DNA of 64,000 nucleotides. It comes from Actinomycetes bacterium (lineage in GTDB: Bacteria; Actinomycetota; Acidimicrobiia; Acidimicrobiales; Ilumatobacteraceae). The notes beneath the pieces were generated by a model. It had not been told where the DNA came from. It ran no database searches and saw only the letters and a list, made by a program, of their open reading frames with translations. The stretch lies in the NCBI GenBank assembly GCA_025356335.1, contig JANXUF010000112.1:1-64000 (forward strand), read 5' to 3'. The translations under genes and the position numbers were made by a program. This document shows positions 53,171 through 62,252 of the stretch, piece by piece; the stretch's first letter is position 1, and every line of letters starts with the position of its first letter.

Positions 53171-54151
53171 CTACGGAGCGATCTGGACGACGATCTTGCC
53201 GATGTTGGCGTTGGCCTCCATGTGGCGGTGGGCCTCGGCGATCTGCTCGAACGGGTAGATCGAGTCGACGACCGGCTTGAGCACTCCGGTGGCGAACAGA
53301 GGCAGCATCTCGGCGGAAAATCGCCTGGCGAGCGCCGCCTTCTGTTCGAGTGGACGGCCGCGCAGCGTCGTCCCGATCCACCTGGCACGCTTCATCATCA
53401 GCAATCCGACGTTCACCTGCGTCGTCGCGCCGGCCATCGTCCCGACCTGCACGATCGTGCCGTTGACGGCGATCGAGGCGAGGTTGCGGTTGATCTCGTC
53501 ACCGCCGACGACGTCGAGGATCACGTCGACGCCGTTGGGGTGCGCTGCCTTGAGGTCACGCTGCCAATCGTGTGGCGAGCGTTCGAGGACGAGGTCGGCA
53601 CCGAGCGCTGCGCAGGCCTCCATCTTCGCTGCCGAGCAGGTGACGGCGATCGACGCTCCGATGGCGCTGGCTATCTGCATACCCGCTGTGCCGACGCCGG
53701 ACGCGCCGGCGTGGACCAGCGCCCATCTTCCGCTCGTCAAGCCGCCCTGGACCACGAGCGCGTCCCATGCCGTCAGGAAGACCTCAGGAATCGCCGCAGC
53801 GTCGACGAGTTCGATCGCGGTGGGGACGGCAAGTACCTGGCGCTCGTGTGTCGCAACCTTCTCGGCGTAGCAGCCACCGGCCTCGATGCCCATCACACGA
53901 TCCCCGACCTTCCACAGCGTGACACGCGCCCCGATGGCGGACACCGTGCCGGAGTACTCCATACCGGGAATCTCCGGCACGACCCCGCGCGGGTCCGGGT
54001 AGTGGCCCATGCGCTGCAGCACGTCGGCGCGGTTCAGCGCCGTCGCCGTGATATCGACAACGACCTCGTCGGGACCTGGTGCGGGGTCAGAAGTCTCTTC
54101 GATCGTCAGAACTTCCGGACCACCATGGGAATGCAGAACAACAGCGCGCAT
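53171..54151 (-). CDS. NADPH:quinone oxidoreductase (PIG3/QOR-like)
   Basis: A 326-residue zinc-free MDR protein. Opening MRAVVLHSHGGPEVLTIEET, then the quinone reductase motif TATALNRADVLQRMGHYP, GVVPEIPGMEYSGTV and the NADPH loop ALVHAGASGVGTAGMQIASA. The C-terminal TLRGRPLEQKAALARRFSAE and FEQIAEAHRHMEANANIGKI are typical of the TP53I3/PIG3 branch. It would reduce quinones or act on a hydrophobic aldehyde or ketone. It ends about 160 bases from the molybdoenzyme gene, convergent, and its start is 33 bases downstream of the isocitrate dehydrogenase stop on the same strand. Confidence 0.92.
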   Translation of the reverse strand: MRAVVLHSHGGPEVLTIEETSDPAPGPDEVVVDITATALNRADVLQRMGHYPDPRGVVPEIPGMEYSGTVSAIGARVTLWKVGDRVMGIEAGGCYAEKVATHERQVLAVPTAIELVDAAAIPEVFLTAWDALVVQGGLTSGRWALVHAGASGVGTAGMQIASAIGASIAVTCSAAKMEACAALGADLVLERSPHDWQRDLKAAHPNGVDVILDVVGGDEINRNLASIAVNGTIVQVGTMAGATTQVNVGLLMMKRARWIGTTLRGRPLEQKAALARRFSAEMLPLFATGVLKPVVDSIYPFEQIAEAHRHMEANANIGKIVVQIAP

Positions 54152-54184
54152 CCCTGCAGTCTCGCCGAAGCCGGCGGGGTTCCG

Positions 54185-55408
54185 TCAGCCGGCGGCGACT
54201 TTGGCCTGCAGGCGACGATCCAGCGTGTCGAGGAAATCCTCGGTCGTCAGATACGGGGCATCCTTGGAGATGAGGATTGCCAGATCCTTGGTCATCTCGC
54301 CGGCTTCGACGGCTTCGATGCACACGGCTTCCAGTTGGTCGGCGAACTCGATCAAAGCGGTGTTGCCGTCGAGCGTGCCGCGATGCGACAGGCCGCGGGT
54401 CCAGGCGAAGATCGAGGCGATCGGGTTCGTCGAGGTCTTGTTGCCCTTCTGGTGCTCGCGGTAGTGGCGGGTGACGGTGCCGTGGGCTGCTTCCGCCTCG
54501 ACCGTCTTTCCGTCAGGCGTGAACAGCACGCTCGTCATCAGACCCAATGAACCGAAGCCCTGGGCGACGATGTCGGACTGCACATCGCCGTCGTAGTTCT
54601 TACATGCCCAGACGTACCCACCCTCCCACTTGAGCGCAGCGGCAACCATGTCGTCGATCAGGCGGTGCTCGTAGGTGATCCCGGCAGCCTTGAAGTCGGC
54701 GGCGAATTCGTTGTCGAAGACCTCCTGGAAGAGGTCCTTGAACTGGCCGTCATAGGCCTTGAGGATCGTGTTCTTGGTCGACAGATACACCGGATAGTTG
54801 CGGTTGAGGCCGTATCTCAGGCTGGCGCGGGCGAAGTCCCTGATCGAGTCGTTGAAGTTGTACATCCCCATCGCCACGCCGCCGTCGTCGCCGAACTTGG
54901 CGACCTCGAACTGCATCGGCTCGCTGCCATCGGCGGGGACGTATGACATCGTGACGGTGCCGGCACCGGGCACCTTGAAGTCGGTTGCCTTGTATTGGTC
55001 GGCATGGGCGTGACGCCCGATGACGATCGGCTTGGTCCAGCCAGGCACGAGGCGCGGGATGTTCGACATGATGATCGGCTCACGAAAGATGACCCCGCCG
55101 AGAATGTTGCGGATCGTGCCGTTTGGCGACTTCCACATCTTCTTCAGGCCGAACTCCTCGACGCGGGCTTCGTCCGGCGTGATCGTTGCGCATTTGACAG
55201 CGACGTTGTACTGCTTCGTCGCCTCGGCGGAATCGATCGTCACCTGGTCGCCGGTGGCGTCACGGTGCTCGATGCTGAGGTCGAAATAGGCGAGTTCGAT
55301 TTCGAGGTACGGCAGGATCAATTTGTCCTTGATGAACTGCCAGATGATGCGCGTCATCTCATCGCCATCCATCTCGACGACCGGATTGTCAACCTTGATC
55401 TTGCTCAT
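54185..55408 (-). CDS. icd: NADP-dependent isocitrate dehydrogenase
   Basis: Oxidative decarboxylation of isocitrate to 2-oxoglutarate. About 407 residues from the ATG at 55408 ([20 protein letters not shown]), the homodimeric eukaryote-like type. Substrate Ser/Asn/Arg are in [14 protein letters not shown], catalytic Tyr in [10 protein letters not shown], and metal Asp residues in [20 protein letters not shown] and NYDGDVQSD. The NADP site is in [19 protein letters not shown]. The upstream neighbour, siroheme dehydrogenase, overlaps its start by about 20 bases on the same strand, which suggests coupled translation although the two pathways are unrelated. Confidence 0.96.
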   Translation of the reverse strand: MSKIKVDNPVVEMDGDEMTRIIWQFIKDKLILPYLEIELAYFDLSIEHRDATGDQVTIDSAEATKQYNVAVKCATITPDEARVEEFGLKKMWKSPNGTIRNILGGVIFREPIIMSNIPRLVPGWTKPIVIGRHAHADQYKATDFKVPGAGTVTMSYVPADGSEPMQFEVAKFGDDGGVAMGMYNFNDSIRDFARASLRYGLNRNYPVYLSTKNTILKAYDGQFKDLFQEVFDNEFAADFKAAGITYEHRLIDDMVAAALKWEGGYVWACKNYDGDVQSDIVAQGFGSLGLMTSVLFTPDGKTVEAEAAHGTVTRHYREHQKGNKTSTNPIASIFAWTRGLSHRGTLDGNTALIEFADQLEAVCIEAVEAGEMTKDLAILISKDAPYLTTEDFLDTLDRRLQAKVAAG

Positions 55409-56051
55409 CGACTGCCTCTTCCACGAACGCTGCACTTGTATCGGACTTGTCCACTCTAGCCACCTCTTCAGGCGGACGTGAAGACAGCAATGCTTTCACG
55501 CGGGGCCGCCAATCGACCGACTCGGTCGACAGGCCCGTCGACCGCATCTCCGCCCGCATCTGACCAAGGAGATCGGCGACATCCTGAACATTCGGCGGCA
55601 ATGCCTCAGCGAGGATGTCGCGCAGTACGCCGGCGAGCGCAGGGCTCGAACCCTGCGTCGACACAGCGACGATGACTGGTCCGCGCCTGGCGACGGCAGG
55701 CAGGATGAACGAGCAGCGGTCAGGATCATCGGCGGCATTGCACCACAGGCCCCTCGCCTGGCAGTCATCGAAAACCTGCTGCTGGATCCTGGAGTCGTTC
55801 GTCGAGACGATCACCAATTGCACCCCGTCGAGGTCCGTTTCCTCGTATCGGCGCTCGATCATGACGATCAGCCGTTGCGTCGCGAGCGCCCGGATCTCAT
55901 CGGCGATCTGCGGAGCGACCACCGTGACCTGTGCGCCGCATGCGAGCAGCGACTCGAGCTTGCGGGCGGCGATCGGTCCAGCGCCGACCACGAGCACGCG
56001 CCGGCCATCGAGCCGTAGGACCACGGGATACCCGTCAGTGATCGATGCCAT
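55389..56051 (-). CDS. Precorrin-2 dehydrogenase / sirohydrochlorin ferrochelatase-like
   Basis: A 220-residue Met8/CysG N-terminal-type protein from the ATG at 56051. It has [20 protein letters not shown] with [20 protein letters not shown] as the NAD-binding part. [20 protein letters not shown] and [20 protein letters not shown] contain the catalytic Asp, and [15 protein letters not shown] the terminal motif. It oxidises precorrin-2 to sirohydrochlorin and may insert iron. The methyltransferase half of siroheme synthase is a separate gene 6 kb away beside cysDN, so siroheme synthesis for sulfite reduction is split over two loci. Confidence 0.9.
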   Translation of the reverse strand: MASITDGYPVVLRLDGRRVLVVGAGPIAARKLESLLACGAQVTVVAPQIADEIRALATQRLIVMIERRYEETDLDGVQLVIVSTNDSRIQQQVFDDCQARGLWCNAADDPDRCSFILPAVARRGPVIVAVSTQGSSPALAGVLRDILAEALPPNVQDVADLLGQMRAEMRSTGLSTESVDWRPRVKALLSSRPPEEVARVDKSDTSAAFVEEAVDEQDQG

Positions 56052-56104
56052 CCGGCCAGTCTTCCCGCTCACGCCGAGGTCGGCGGAATCGGTACGCTCT
56101 GCGG

Positions 56105-56749
56105 ATGTCAGCGCTGCCGTTCGCCTCGTTCATCGCCTCGCACGCTGAACTTCGGAACGTCTACCGCGAACCGTCGCCGCTGGTGCTGAAAAAGGAGCGG
56201 CCGGATCTCGATCCGGCGACGACGATATTTCTCGAACGTTGCCGATTCATCTCCATCGGCACCTTCGACGCCGATGGCAACGCCGACGTCTCTCCACGAG
56301 GAGGACCGAGCGGGTTCATCCGTGTGCTCGATCCCCGGCACGTGGCGATCGCCGACCTCGGCGGCAACAACCGCCTCGACACGATGCAGAACATCATCGC
56401 CAGCGGCCGGGTCGGCTTGCTGTGCATCGTCCCCGGACAGAGCGAGACCGTGCGCGTCAACGGCCGCGGCTGGGTCACCACGGACCCGAGAATCGTCGAC
56501 GCCTTCATCCTCCCCCGCCCGACGAAGGCGGCGATCGTCGTCAGGGTCGAAAGCACCTACATCCACTGCGCCAAGGCCTTCATGCGCAGCGGCATGTGGG
56601 ATCAGGACGTCTGGGCGGAACTCGCCGACACCCCCGATGCGTCCGACATCATCGCCGCCCAGGGATTGTTGAGCAGCGACGTGTCAGCAGCGGCGATCCG
56701 CGAGGATCTGCGCCAGGATTACATCACCTCGATCGCCGCCGAGCAATAA
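56105..56749 (+). CDS. PPOX-type flavoprotein (MSMEG_1061-like)
   Basis: A 214-residue pyridoxamine-phosphate-oxidase-fold protein from the ATG at 56105. CRFISIGTFDADGNADVSPR, FIRVLDPRHVAIADLGGNNR and NIIASGRVGLLCIVPGQSET are the blocks I associate with the MSMEG_1061 family of FMN-dependent PPOX flavoproteins. VESTYIHCAKAFMRSGMW is the usual C-terminal motif. Reaction unknown. Divergent from the siroheme dehydrogenase with about 50 bases between the starts. A palindromic repeat block follows its stop. Confidence 0.85.
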   Translation: MSALPFASFIASHAELRNVYREPSPLVLKKERPDLDPATTIFLERCRFISIGTFDADGNADVSPRGGPSGFIRVLDPRHVAIADLGGNNRLDTMQNIIASGRVGLLCIVPGQSETVRVNGRGWVTTDPRIVDAFILPRPTKAAIVVRVESTYIHCAKAFMRSGMWDQDVWAELADTPDASDIIAAQGLLSSDVSAAAIREDLRQDYITSIAAEQ

Positions 56750-56776
56750 GCCCCGTCCACCACCCGCCAAACCCAT

Positions 56777-56883
56777 TCGAGTATTTCCGTGACAGGAGTC
56801 GGCGAACGAGTGTTTCCTCCGCGGCGCGGGGCGTGTTCCTACTCGATTGCAGCCAAATACTCGATTGCAGCCAAATACTCGAT
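56777..56883. repeat. Palindromic element with 18-bp tandem copies
   Basis: TCGAGTATTT at 56777-56786 is complementary to AAATACTCGA at 56855-56864 and at 56873-56882 (perfect 10-bp arms). The right arm is part of an 18-bp unit TACTCGATTGCAGCCAAA repeated at 56840-56857 and 56858-56875, with a third partial copy. It lies between the convergent PPOX and desaturase genes. Confidence 0.85.
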
Positions 56884-57812
56884 CAGGCGGTGGGGACGAG
56901 GAGGTGACGTTCGCGACGGGCGCTGAGTTTCTTGGCGAGTCTGCCGAGGCGATCGACGTAGGCGAGCAAACTATCGCGGGCCTGTTCGGCTGCGTCGCTG
57001 AGACCGGTCAACTTGTCGATCGCCCAATTGCGGTACAGCACCGGGACGAGCACCTGATCGTAGTGCAACTGCAGGTCGTAAATGCCGGCGTCGGCGATGC
57101 GCGCAGAATGCTTGTCGAAATCGACGATGCCGGTGCCAGGCATCGCGAAGGTGCGCACGACCTGCTCGGCGGCGATCATGACGGCCGACGGATCGAGCTC
57201 GATCGCTTTGGTCGTGAGGTCACGGTAGAAGAGGTGATGGAGGTTCTCGTCGGCGGCGACGCGTGCCATGACCTCGTAGCCGACAGGATCACCGATCAGT
57301 TTGCCGGTGTTGCGGTGGGCGACGCGTGTCGCCAACTCCTGCAGGGTCACGTAGACCATGCCGTGTACGGGGCTGTCAGGCGTCGGGGAATCGCCACCGC
57401 TGACCTGGGCCATGCGGCCGCGCTCGAGGGCGACCGGATCGATGGCGCGGGTGACGGTGAGGTAGTCGCGGATGACGATGGCATGGCGGCCCTCCTCTGC
57501 CGTCCAGCGGCGGCCCCATTCCCCCCATGCGCTGTCACGCCCGAACATCGCTTCGACGTCACGGAAATAGAACGGAAGGTTGTCCTCGGTGAGCAGATTG
57601 ACGAAGAGCGCGCTGCGGAGATTGTCGGTCAGCTCGGCCCCGCCGAGGTCGGCATCGCTGCAGGTCCACGGCTTGCCCTTCTCGAACGGCCGCGCCCGAT
57701 CGTATGGCACCAATTCGTGCGGGAACCACTCTTTCGTGGAACTCATGTGGCGGTCGATCAGACACGCAACCGTCGGTTCGAGATCGCTGAGTAGGCCTGG
57801 CATCGCTTGCAT
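56883..57812 (-). CDS. Acyl-ACP desaturase (ferritin-like, DesA type)
   Basis: A 309-residue soluble diiron desaturase. Iron ligands: Glu in VNLLTEDNLPFYF (about 75), EEGRH in RRWTAEEGRHAIVIRDYL (about 106-110), and the second pair Glu and DENLHH in ARVAADENLHHLFYRDL (about 187-192). The helix pattern and length match mycobacterial DesA1/DesA2-like proteins, which insert a double bond into an ACP-bound fatty acid. A TetR-type palindrome (57822-57843) lies just upstream of the start, consistent with lipid-responsive control. ATG at 57812 or 57803. Confidence 0.9.
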   Translation of the reverse strand: MQAMPGLLSDLEPTVACLIDRHMSSTKEWFPHELVPYDRARPFEKGKPWTCSDADLGGAELTDNLRSALFVNLLTEDNLPFYFRDVEAMFGRDSAWGEWGRRWTAEEGRHAIVIRDYLTVTRAIDPVALERGRMAQVSGGDSPTPDSPVHGMVYVTLQELATRVAHRNTGKLIGDPVGYEVMARVAADENLHHLFYRDLTTKAIELDPSAVMIAAEQVVRTFAMPGTGIVDFDKHSARIADAGIYDLQLHYDQVLVPVLYRNWAIDKLTGLSDAAEQARDSLLAYVDRLGRLAKKLSARRERHLLVPTA

Positions 57813-57821
57813 GGCTCCATA

Positions 57822-57843
57822 CTACCTACCTACTGGTAGGTAG
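57822..57843. promoter_or_regulatory. Operator-like palindrome upstream of the desaturase gene
   Basis: CTACCTACC-TACT-GGTAGGTAG, perfect 9-bp arms, 4-base centre, beginning 10 bases before the desaturase start codon. TACC/GGTA half-sites also occur in the 22435-22450 palindrome near the acyl-CoA reductase. Confidence 0.7.
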
Positions 57844-57977
57844 GGAAGGCAGGATCTGCGATCCACAGTGAACTCTTACCTCGATCTGAAGGAACCATCA
57901 ACCGGCTCGTCGTATCGCCGGCCATAACATCGGCCGGTAGAGCGGCCCCGAGAGACCGCTGGCGACGAGAGGAAGCA

Positions 57978-59084
57978 ATGCGACCACGGCTGCGAGAACT
58001 CGGTATCTCCATCGGTCGACACCCGACGGGTCCGAACAATGCGATCACCGATGTGCCCGGTGTCGCCGTCGGACATACGACGATCATCGGCGATGCGCAG
58101 CGGGTTGCGAGGACCGGCGTCACGGTCGTGCTGCCGCGGACGGGCGAACACTCGACCGACCTCTGCTACGGGGGCATCTACTCCTTCAACGGCAACGGTG
58201 AGATGACAGGGTCGCATTGGCTCGAGGAGTCCGGGCTCATTGGTGGCCCGATCGGCATCACCAACACCCATCAGGTCGGCGTTGTTCGTGACGCGCTCGT
58301 CGAGCACGAACTGCGACACGACGACGGTGGCGCCTGGTGCTTGCCGATCGTCGCCGAGACCTATGACGGATTTCTCAACGACATCCGTGCCTTCCATGTG
58401 GTCAAGGACGACGTCTTCGCGGCGTTGGCAGCCGCCTCGACAGGGAAGGTCGCAGAAGGCAACGTCGGCGGCGGCACCGGAATGATCTGTCACGAATTCA
58501 AAGGCGGCATCGGCACCTCGTCACGTGTGGTCGGCACGGGTGCCGGCACGTACACCGTTGGTGTGCTCGTCCAGGCGAACTACGGCGAACGTCGGCTGCT
58601 GCGCCTCGACGGCCATCCGATCGGCGCGATCCTCCACACCGACATCGTGGCCCCACCGAGCGATCCGTCGATCAAAGAGGGCGGCTCGATCATCATCATC
58701 ATCGCAACGGACGCGCCATTGCTCGCCGATCAATGCAAGCGTCTCGCGCGCAGGGCGACCGTTGGTCTGGCCCAAGTCGGCGGCACCGGCAACAACAGCA
58801 GCGGCGACATCTTCCTCGCCTTTTCGACCGGGAATCGCATCACTGCCGATGCAACCGAACCCATTGCCGTCACGACCATCCCGCTCGAACGGATCACTCC
58901 CCTCTTCCACGCAACCGCTGATGCTGTTCAGGAGGCGATATGGAATGCCCTGTGCGCAGCGGAGACGATGACTGGCCACCTCGGCCGCACCGTTCAGGCG
59001 ATCCCGCTGGATCTACTCGTCGACGCGTACCACTCCGGTCACTCCGCCGAGTCCGGCCTGGCCGTCGGTGAAGTGGACGGATGA
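57978..59084 (+). CDS. P1 family peptidase (DmpA-like aminopeptidase)
   Basis: A 368-residue self-processing Ntn-type aminopeptidase of family S58. The opening RLRELGISIGRHPTGPNNAI with TDVPGVAVGHTTI is the family N-terminus. VAEGNVGGGTGMICHEFKGG and the cleavage/nucleophile region QVGGTGNNSSGDIFLAFSTG (Ser after Asn-Asn-Ser, about residue 270) follow. In characterised members autocleavage before this Ser makes alpha and beta chains. Substrates are D- or beta-amino-acyl peptides in some relatives. Its end is about 20 bases from the convergent TetR gene. Confidence 0.92.
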   Translation: MRPRLRELGISIGRHPTGPNNAITDVPGVAVGHTTIIGDAQRVARTGVTVVLPRTGEHSTDLCYGGIYSFNGNGEMTGSHWLEESGLIGGPIGITNTHQVGVVRDALVEHELRHDDGGAWCLPIVAETYDGFLNDIRAFHVVKDDVFAALAAASTGKVAEGNVGGGTGMICHEFKGGIGTSSRVVGTGAGTYTVGVLVQANYGERRLLRLDGHPIGAILHTDIVAPPSDPSIKEGGSIIIIIATDAPLLADQCKRLARRATVGLAQVGGTGNNSSGDIFLAFSTGNRITADATEPIAVTTIPLERITPLFHATADAVQEAIWNALCAAETMTGHLGRTVQAIPLDLLVDAYHSGHSAESGLAVGEVDG

Positions 59085-59106
59085 GTGTCCGAGCGGTCGG
59101 CGAAGG

Positions 59107-59775
59107 TCAGTCAGGGTGTGGACCGACGGACATGCCGATCGGGGTGAAGCCGCGCAGCAGCGCCGCCGTCGTTTCGGAGTAGCGAGCAGGCCAATCGCAG
59201 TCGGGTGGACCCATCGGGCGCAGTTCGAGGCTCACGATCCCGTGGAATGTCGCCCAAAGATCGGCTGCCAACGACTGCGCGTTCTCGTGCACCAGTGCGC
59301 CGGCGTCGATGGTCCGCTGTGCGGCCGCTGCGAGCATCCCCAGCGCCCCCATCGCTGCGGCCCTCGTCTCGTCCGTGGCGACGAGGTCAGGGACAGCGCC
59401 CTCGAACATCACGCCGTAGTAGGTGCGATTCTCGAGGGCGAACCGCCGGTACAGCATCGCGCAGCGATACAGGTCGACGAGCGGGTCTTCGGTCTGCGCT
59501 GACGTCGCCATCAGCGCCGTCAGCCTGGCAAACCCTTCGATGAACAGCGCCTGGACGACGCCGTTCTTGCCACCGAAGCGCGAATAGACGTTCATCGTCG
59601 AGCCGCCGGACTCGGCAACGATGCGCCGAACGGTCAACGCTCCTGCACCCTCCTCTGCAAGCAGGCGGCGGGCAGCCTCGAGGATCGCCAACCTGGATTC
59701 GTCGACGTCGAGCGGCACAGTCGCAACATACCGGGCGGGCTGTGCCCGACGATCGCTTGGTGTGACCGCTGTCAT
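59107..59775 (-). CDS. TetR-family repressor of the divergent MFS exporter
   Basis: A 222-residue regulator from the ATG at 59775. The DNA-binding domain is ESRLAILEAARRLLAEEGAG with ALTVRRIVAESGGSTMNVYSRF (about 25-68). The C-terminal ligand domain includes LYRCAMLYRRFALENRTYYG and a WATFHGIVSLEL segment (TetR C-terminal WHG type). It is divergent from an EmrB/QacA-type exporter, 48 bases between starts, with an inverted repeat between them. This is the classic arrangement for drug-responsive repression. Confidence 0.92.
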   Translation of the reverse strand: MTAVTPSDRRAQPARYVATVPLDVDESRLAILEAARRLLAEEGAGALTVRRIVAESGGSTMNVYSRFGGKNGVVQALFIEGFARLTALMATSAQTEDPLVDLYRCAMLYRRFALENRTYYGVMFEGAVPDLVATDETRAAAMGALGMLAAAAQRTIDAGALVHENAQSLAADLWATFHGIVSLELRPMGPPDCDWPARYSETTAALLRGFTPIGMSVGPHPD

Positions 59776-59798
59776 CGAAACTCCTCTGGAACAATGTA

Positions 59799-59811
59799 AT
59801 AACGTTGTTAT
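59799..59811. promoter_or_regulatory. Operator between TetR and MFS genes
   Basis: ATAAC-GTT-GTTAT, perfect 5-bp arms in an AT-rich island (GTAATAACGTTGTTATA), 12 bases before the MFS start. It probably overlaps the -10 regions of both genes. Confidence 0.6.
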
Positions 59812-59823
59812 AGAGTAGCCGAC

Positions 59824-61389
59824 ATGAGCCTCATCGAAGCCCCCTCGATCCACAGCCCAGCGGTCAGCGAGGCGGTGCACGAGCGCCGCTGGTCTGTCCT
59901 CACCGTGCTGTGCCTCTCCGTCTTCCTCATCGTCGTCGACGGCACGATCGTCAACGTCGCCCTCCCGACACTGTTCCGCGAACTCGGTGCGACAACGAGT
60001 CAACTGCAATGGGTCGTGGACGCCTACACGCTCGTCTTCGCCGGCCTGCTGCTTGCAGCTGGCAGCCTCGGTGACCGCTTCGGTCGCAAGGGCACACTCG
60101 TCACCGGCATGGCGCTCTTCGGATTGTTCTCCGGGTCGGCGGCCCTCGCCGGGTCCCCCGGCCAGTTGATCGCCATGCGTGCAGCGATGGGTATCGGCGC
60201 CGCCCTGATCTTCCCAGCGACGCTGGCGATCCTCGTTTCGGTCTTCCGCAACCCGGCGGAACGGGCGAAGGCGATCGGCATCTGGGCGGCAACCAGCGGA
60301 CTCGCCGTCGCCCTCGGCCCCGTGACTGGCGGATGGCTGCTCGAGCACTTCTACTGGGGTTCGGTCTTCTTCGTCAACGTTCCGGTCGTGATCGTCGCCA
60401 TCATCGCCATCGTTCTCATCGTCCCGACGTCACGGGACAGCCACGTCCAACGCTTCGACCCGCTCGGCCTGCTGCTGAGTATCGCCGGGATCAGCCTGCT
60501 CGTGTACACGGTCATCGAAGCACCGGATTGGGGCTGGGGTTCCGGCAACGCGGTCGGCGGATTCGCCGGGGCGGCCGTACTGCTGTCGGCCTTCATCCTC
60601 TGGGAGCGTCGCTCGACGCATCCGATGCTCGATGTCGGGGTGTTCGCCAACGCCCGCTTCACGGCTGCGAGCCTGTCGGTCACGTTCGCCTTCTTCGCCC
60701 TCTTCGGCTTCATCTTCATGGTGACGCAGTATTTCCAATTCGTCAGGGGCTACGGCACGCTCGAGGCAGGCGTTCGGACGTTGCCGTTTGCGCTGTTCAC
60801 GGGTGCCGCAGCTCCGCTCGCCGCCAAGTTCGCCGGTCGATTCGGGACAAAGGCGGTCGTCACCGCCGGACTGTTCGCCATGGCCGTCGGATTCACGATC
60901 TCGGCGACACTGGCTGTCGACTCGAACTACCTGATCGTCGTGCTGGCGATGGCTTTCATGGGTGGCGGCCTCGGACTCGTCAACGCACCGGCAACCGAAT
61001 CGATCATGGGTTCGTTGCCTCCGGACAAGGCCGGCGTCGGATCGGCCGTCAACGACACGACCCGCGAACTCGGCGGCACACTCGGAGTGGCCATCGTCGG
61101 CAGTCTGTTCAGCTCGGTATACGGCTCGAAGTTGGCGGCACTGCTCAGCGGTTCGGCCGTCCCTCCCGCAGCGCTCGCCGAGGCCAAGCAGTCGGTCGGC
61201 GCCGCGGCCGAAGTTGCCACGCAGGCAGCGAAGAGTGTCGGACCTGCCGCCGGTCGTGCCATCCACGGCGCAATCAACACCGCCTTCATGGACGGATTCC
61301 ATGCAGGCAGCTTCGTGTCGGCCGGGGTCGTCCTGTTCGGATCGATGCTCGCCTTCTGCTTCCTGCCGGCGAGAGCCACGCAAGCCTGA
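59824..61389 (+). CDS. DHA2 (EmrB/QacA) family MFS efflux transporter
   Basis: A 521-residue 14-helix proton antiporter. Motif D1 in VVDGTIVNVALPTLFRELGA (helix 1), motif A in LGDRFGRKGTLV, and motif C in SGLAVALGPVTGGWLLEHFY, the signature of drug:H+ antiporters. NAPATESIMGSLPPDKAGVG is typical of the DHA2 group. The Ala-rich segment near residues 445-480 forms the loop before the last helix. Expression is probably repressed by the divergent TetR protein. Substrate unknown. Confidence 0.93.
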   Translation: MSLIEAPSIHSPAVSEAVHERRWSVLTVLCLSVFLIVVDGTIVNVALPTLFRELGATTSQLQWVVDAYTLVFAGLLLAAGSLGDRFGRKGTLVTGMALFGLFSGSAALAGSPGQLIAMRAAMGIGAALIFPATLAILVSVFRNPAERAKAIGIWAATSGLAVALGPVTGGWLLEHFYWGSVFFVNVPVVIVAIIAIVLIVPTSRDSHVQRFDPLGLLLSIAGISLLVYTVIEAPDWGWGSGNAVGGFAGAAVLLSAFILWERRSTHPMLDVGVFANARFTAASLSVTFAFFALFGFIFMVTQYFQFVRGYGTLEAGVRTLPFALFTGAAAPLAAKFAGRFGTKAVVTAGLFAMAVGFTISATLAVDSNYLIVVLAMAFMGGGLGLVNAPATESIMGSLPPDKAGVGSAVNDTTRELGGTLGVAIVGSLFSSVYGSKLAALLSGSAVPPAALAEAKQSVGAAAEVATQAAKSVGPAAGRAIHGAINTAFMDGFHAGSFVSAGVVLFGSMLAFCFLPARATQA

Positions 61390-61413
61390 CGCCCTCCGGC
61401 ACGTTCTCGGCAC

Positions 61414-61509
61414 GAGTACCTGCGGCTCAGCCGAGTACCTGCGGCTCAGCCGAGTACCAGCCAGACGCTCAGAGGACCGCACATACTCGGCCGGGCTGCG
61501 CATACTCGG
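61414..61509. repeat. 19-bp tandem repeats with inverted CGAGTA / TACTCG cores
   Basis: GAGTACCTGCGGCTCAGCC is at 61414-61432 and 61433-61451, with a third partial copy from 61452. On the right, CATACTCGG occurs at 61482-61490 and 61501-61509, also 19 bp apart. The left units read CCGAGTA and the right TACTCGG, so the block is an inverted pair of tandem repeats. It lies between the convergent MFS and cobA genes. Confidence 0.85.
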
Positions 61510-61538
61510 GCGATCACCCGATGAAACGGCACACGGGT

Positions 61539-62252
61539 CTACGGGCGCGCGAGCGTGGCGACAGCGCCGATGACGAAGACCACTGGCGGGTGGACGTCGA
61601 GCGCATCGACGTTGCCGAGGACACCGGTGACGACGCGCTGATGCGCGGTCGTCGCGTTCTCGATGAACGCGACCGGCGTGTCCGGAGAAGCACCGGCGTC
61701 GATCAGCGACCGGGCGATGAGACCCCGTTTACGGGCACCCATCATCACCACGAGTGTGTGGTGCGGACCCATGGCTGCAAACGGCTTCCAGTCGATCGGC
61801 TCATTGTCGTTCGCGTCGTGACCGGTGATGATCGTCACCGAGCGGGCGAGATCGCGATGCGTCACCGGGATCCCGGCAGCGCTCGGTGCCGCCAACGCCG
61901 AGGTCACCCCTGGCACGACCTGATAGTCGATACCGGCCTCTGCCAGCGCTTCGACTTCCTCGCCGCCTCGCCCGAACAGGTACGGATCGCCGCCCTTCAA
62001 CCGCACGATCACTCCGTGTGGATGCAGTACAGCGGTCTCGACGAGTTGCTCGTTGATGCGTGCCTGGATCGAACTGTTGCCGGGAGATTTCCCGACGTCG
62101 ATCATCTCAGCGGATTTGGGTGCCAGCGCCAGTGTCTCGTCGGCGACCAGGCGGTCGTAGAGCACCACATCGGCGGCACCGAGCAGCCTGGCGGCTCTCA
62201 CGGTGAGCAATTCTGGATCCCCCGGGCCTGCGCCCACGAGATAGACCGTCAT
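61539..62252 (-). CDS. cobA: Uroporphyrinogen-III C-methyltransferase
   Basis: SAM-dependent methylation of uroporphyrinogen III to precorrin-2, 237 aa. The N-terminus VYLVGAGPGDPELLTVRAAR and VVLYDRLVADE, then VRLKGGDPYLFGRGGEEVEAL with the active-site loop, VVPGVTSALAAPSAAGIPVT and HRDLARSVTIITGH are the SUMT signatures. The ATG overlaps the cysN stop by four bases, so it is the third gene of a cysD-cysN-cobA operon. It feeds siroheme for sulfite reductase together with the dehydrogenase at 55.4 kb. Confidence 0.94.
   Translation of the reverse strand: MTVYLVGAGPGDPELLTVRAARLLGAADVVLYDRLVADETLALAPKSAEMIDVGKSPGNSSIQARINEQLVETAVLHPHGVIVRLKGGDPYLFGRGGEEVEALAEAGIDYQVVPGVTSALAAPSAAGIPVTHRDLARSVTIITGHDANDNEPIDWKPFAAMGPHHTLVVMMGARKRGLIARSLIDAGASPDTPVAFIENATTAHQRVVTGVLGNVDALDVHPPVVFVIGAVATLARP

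Noticed and set aside
56840-56883. CRISPR array
   Set aside because: The 18-bp units are head-to-tail with no spacers, and no cas genes are present.
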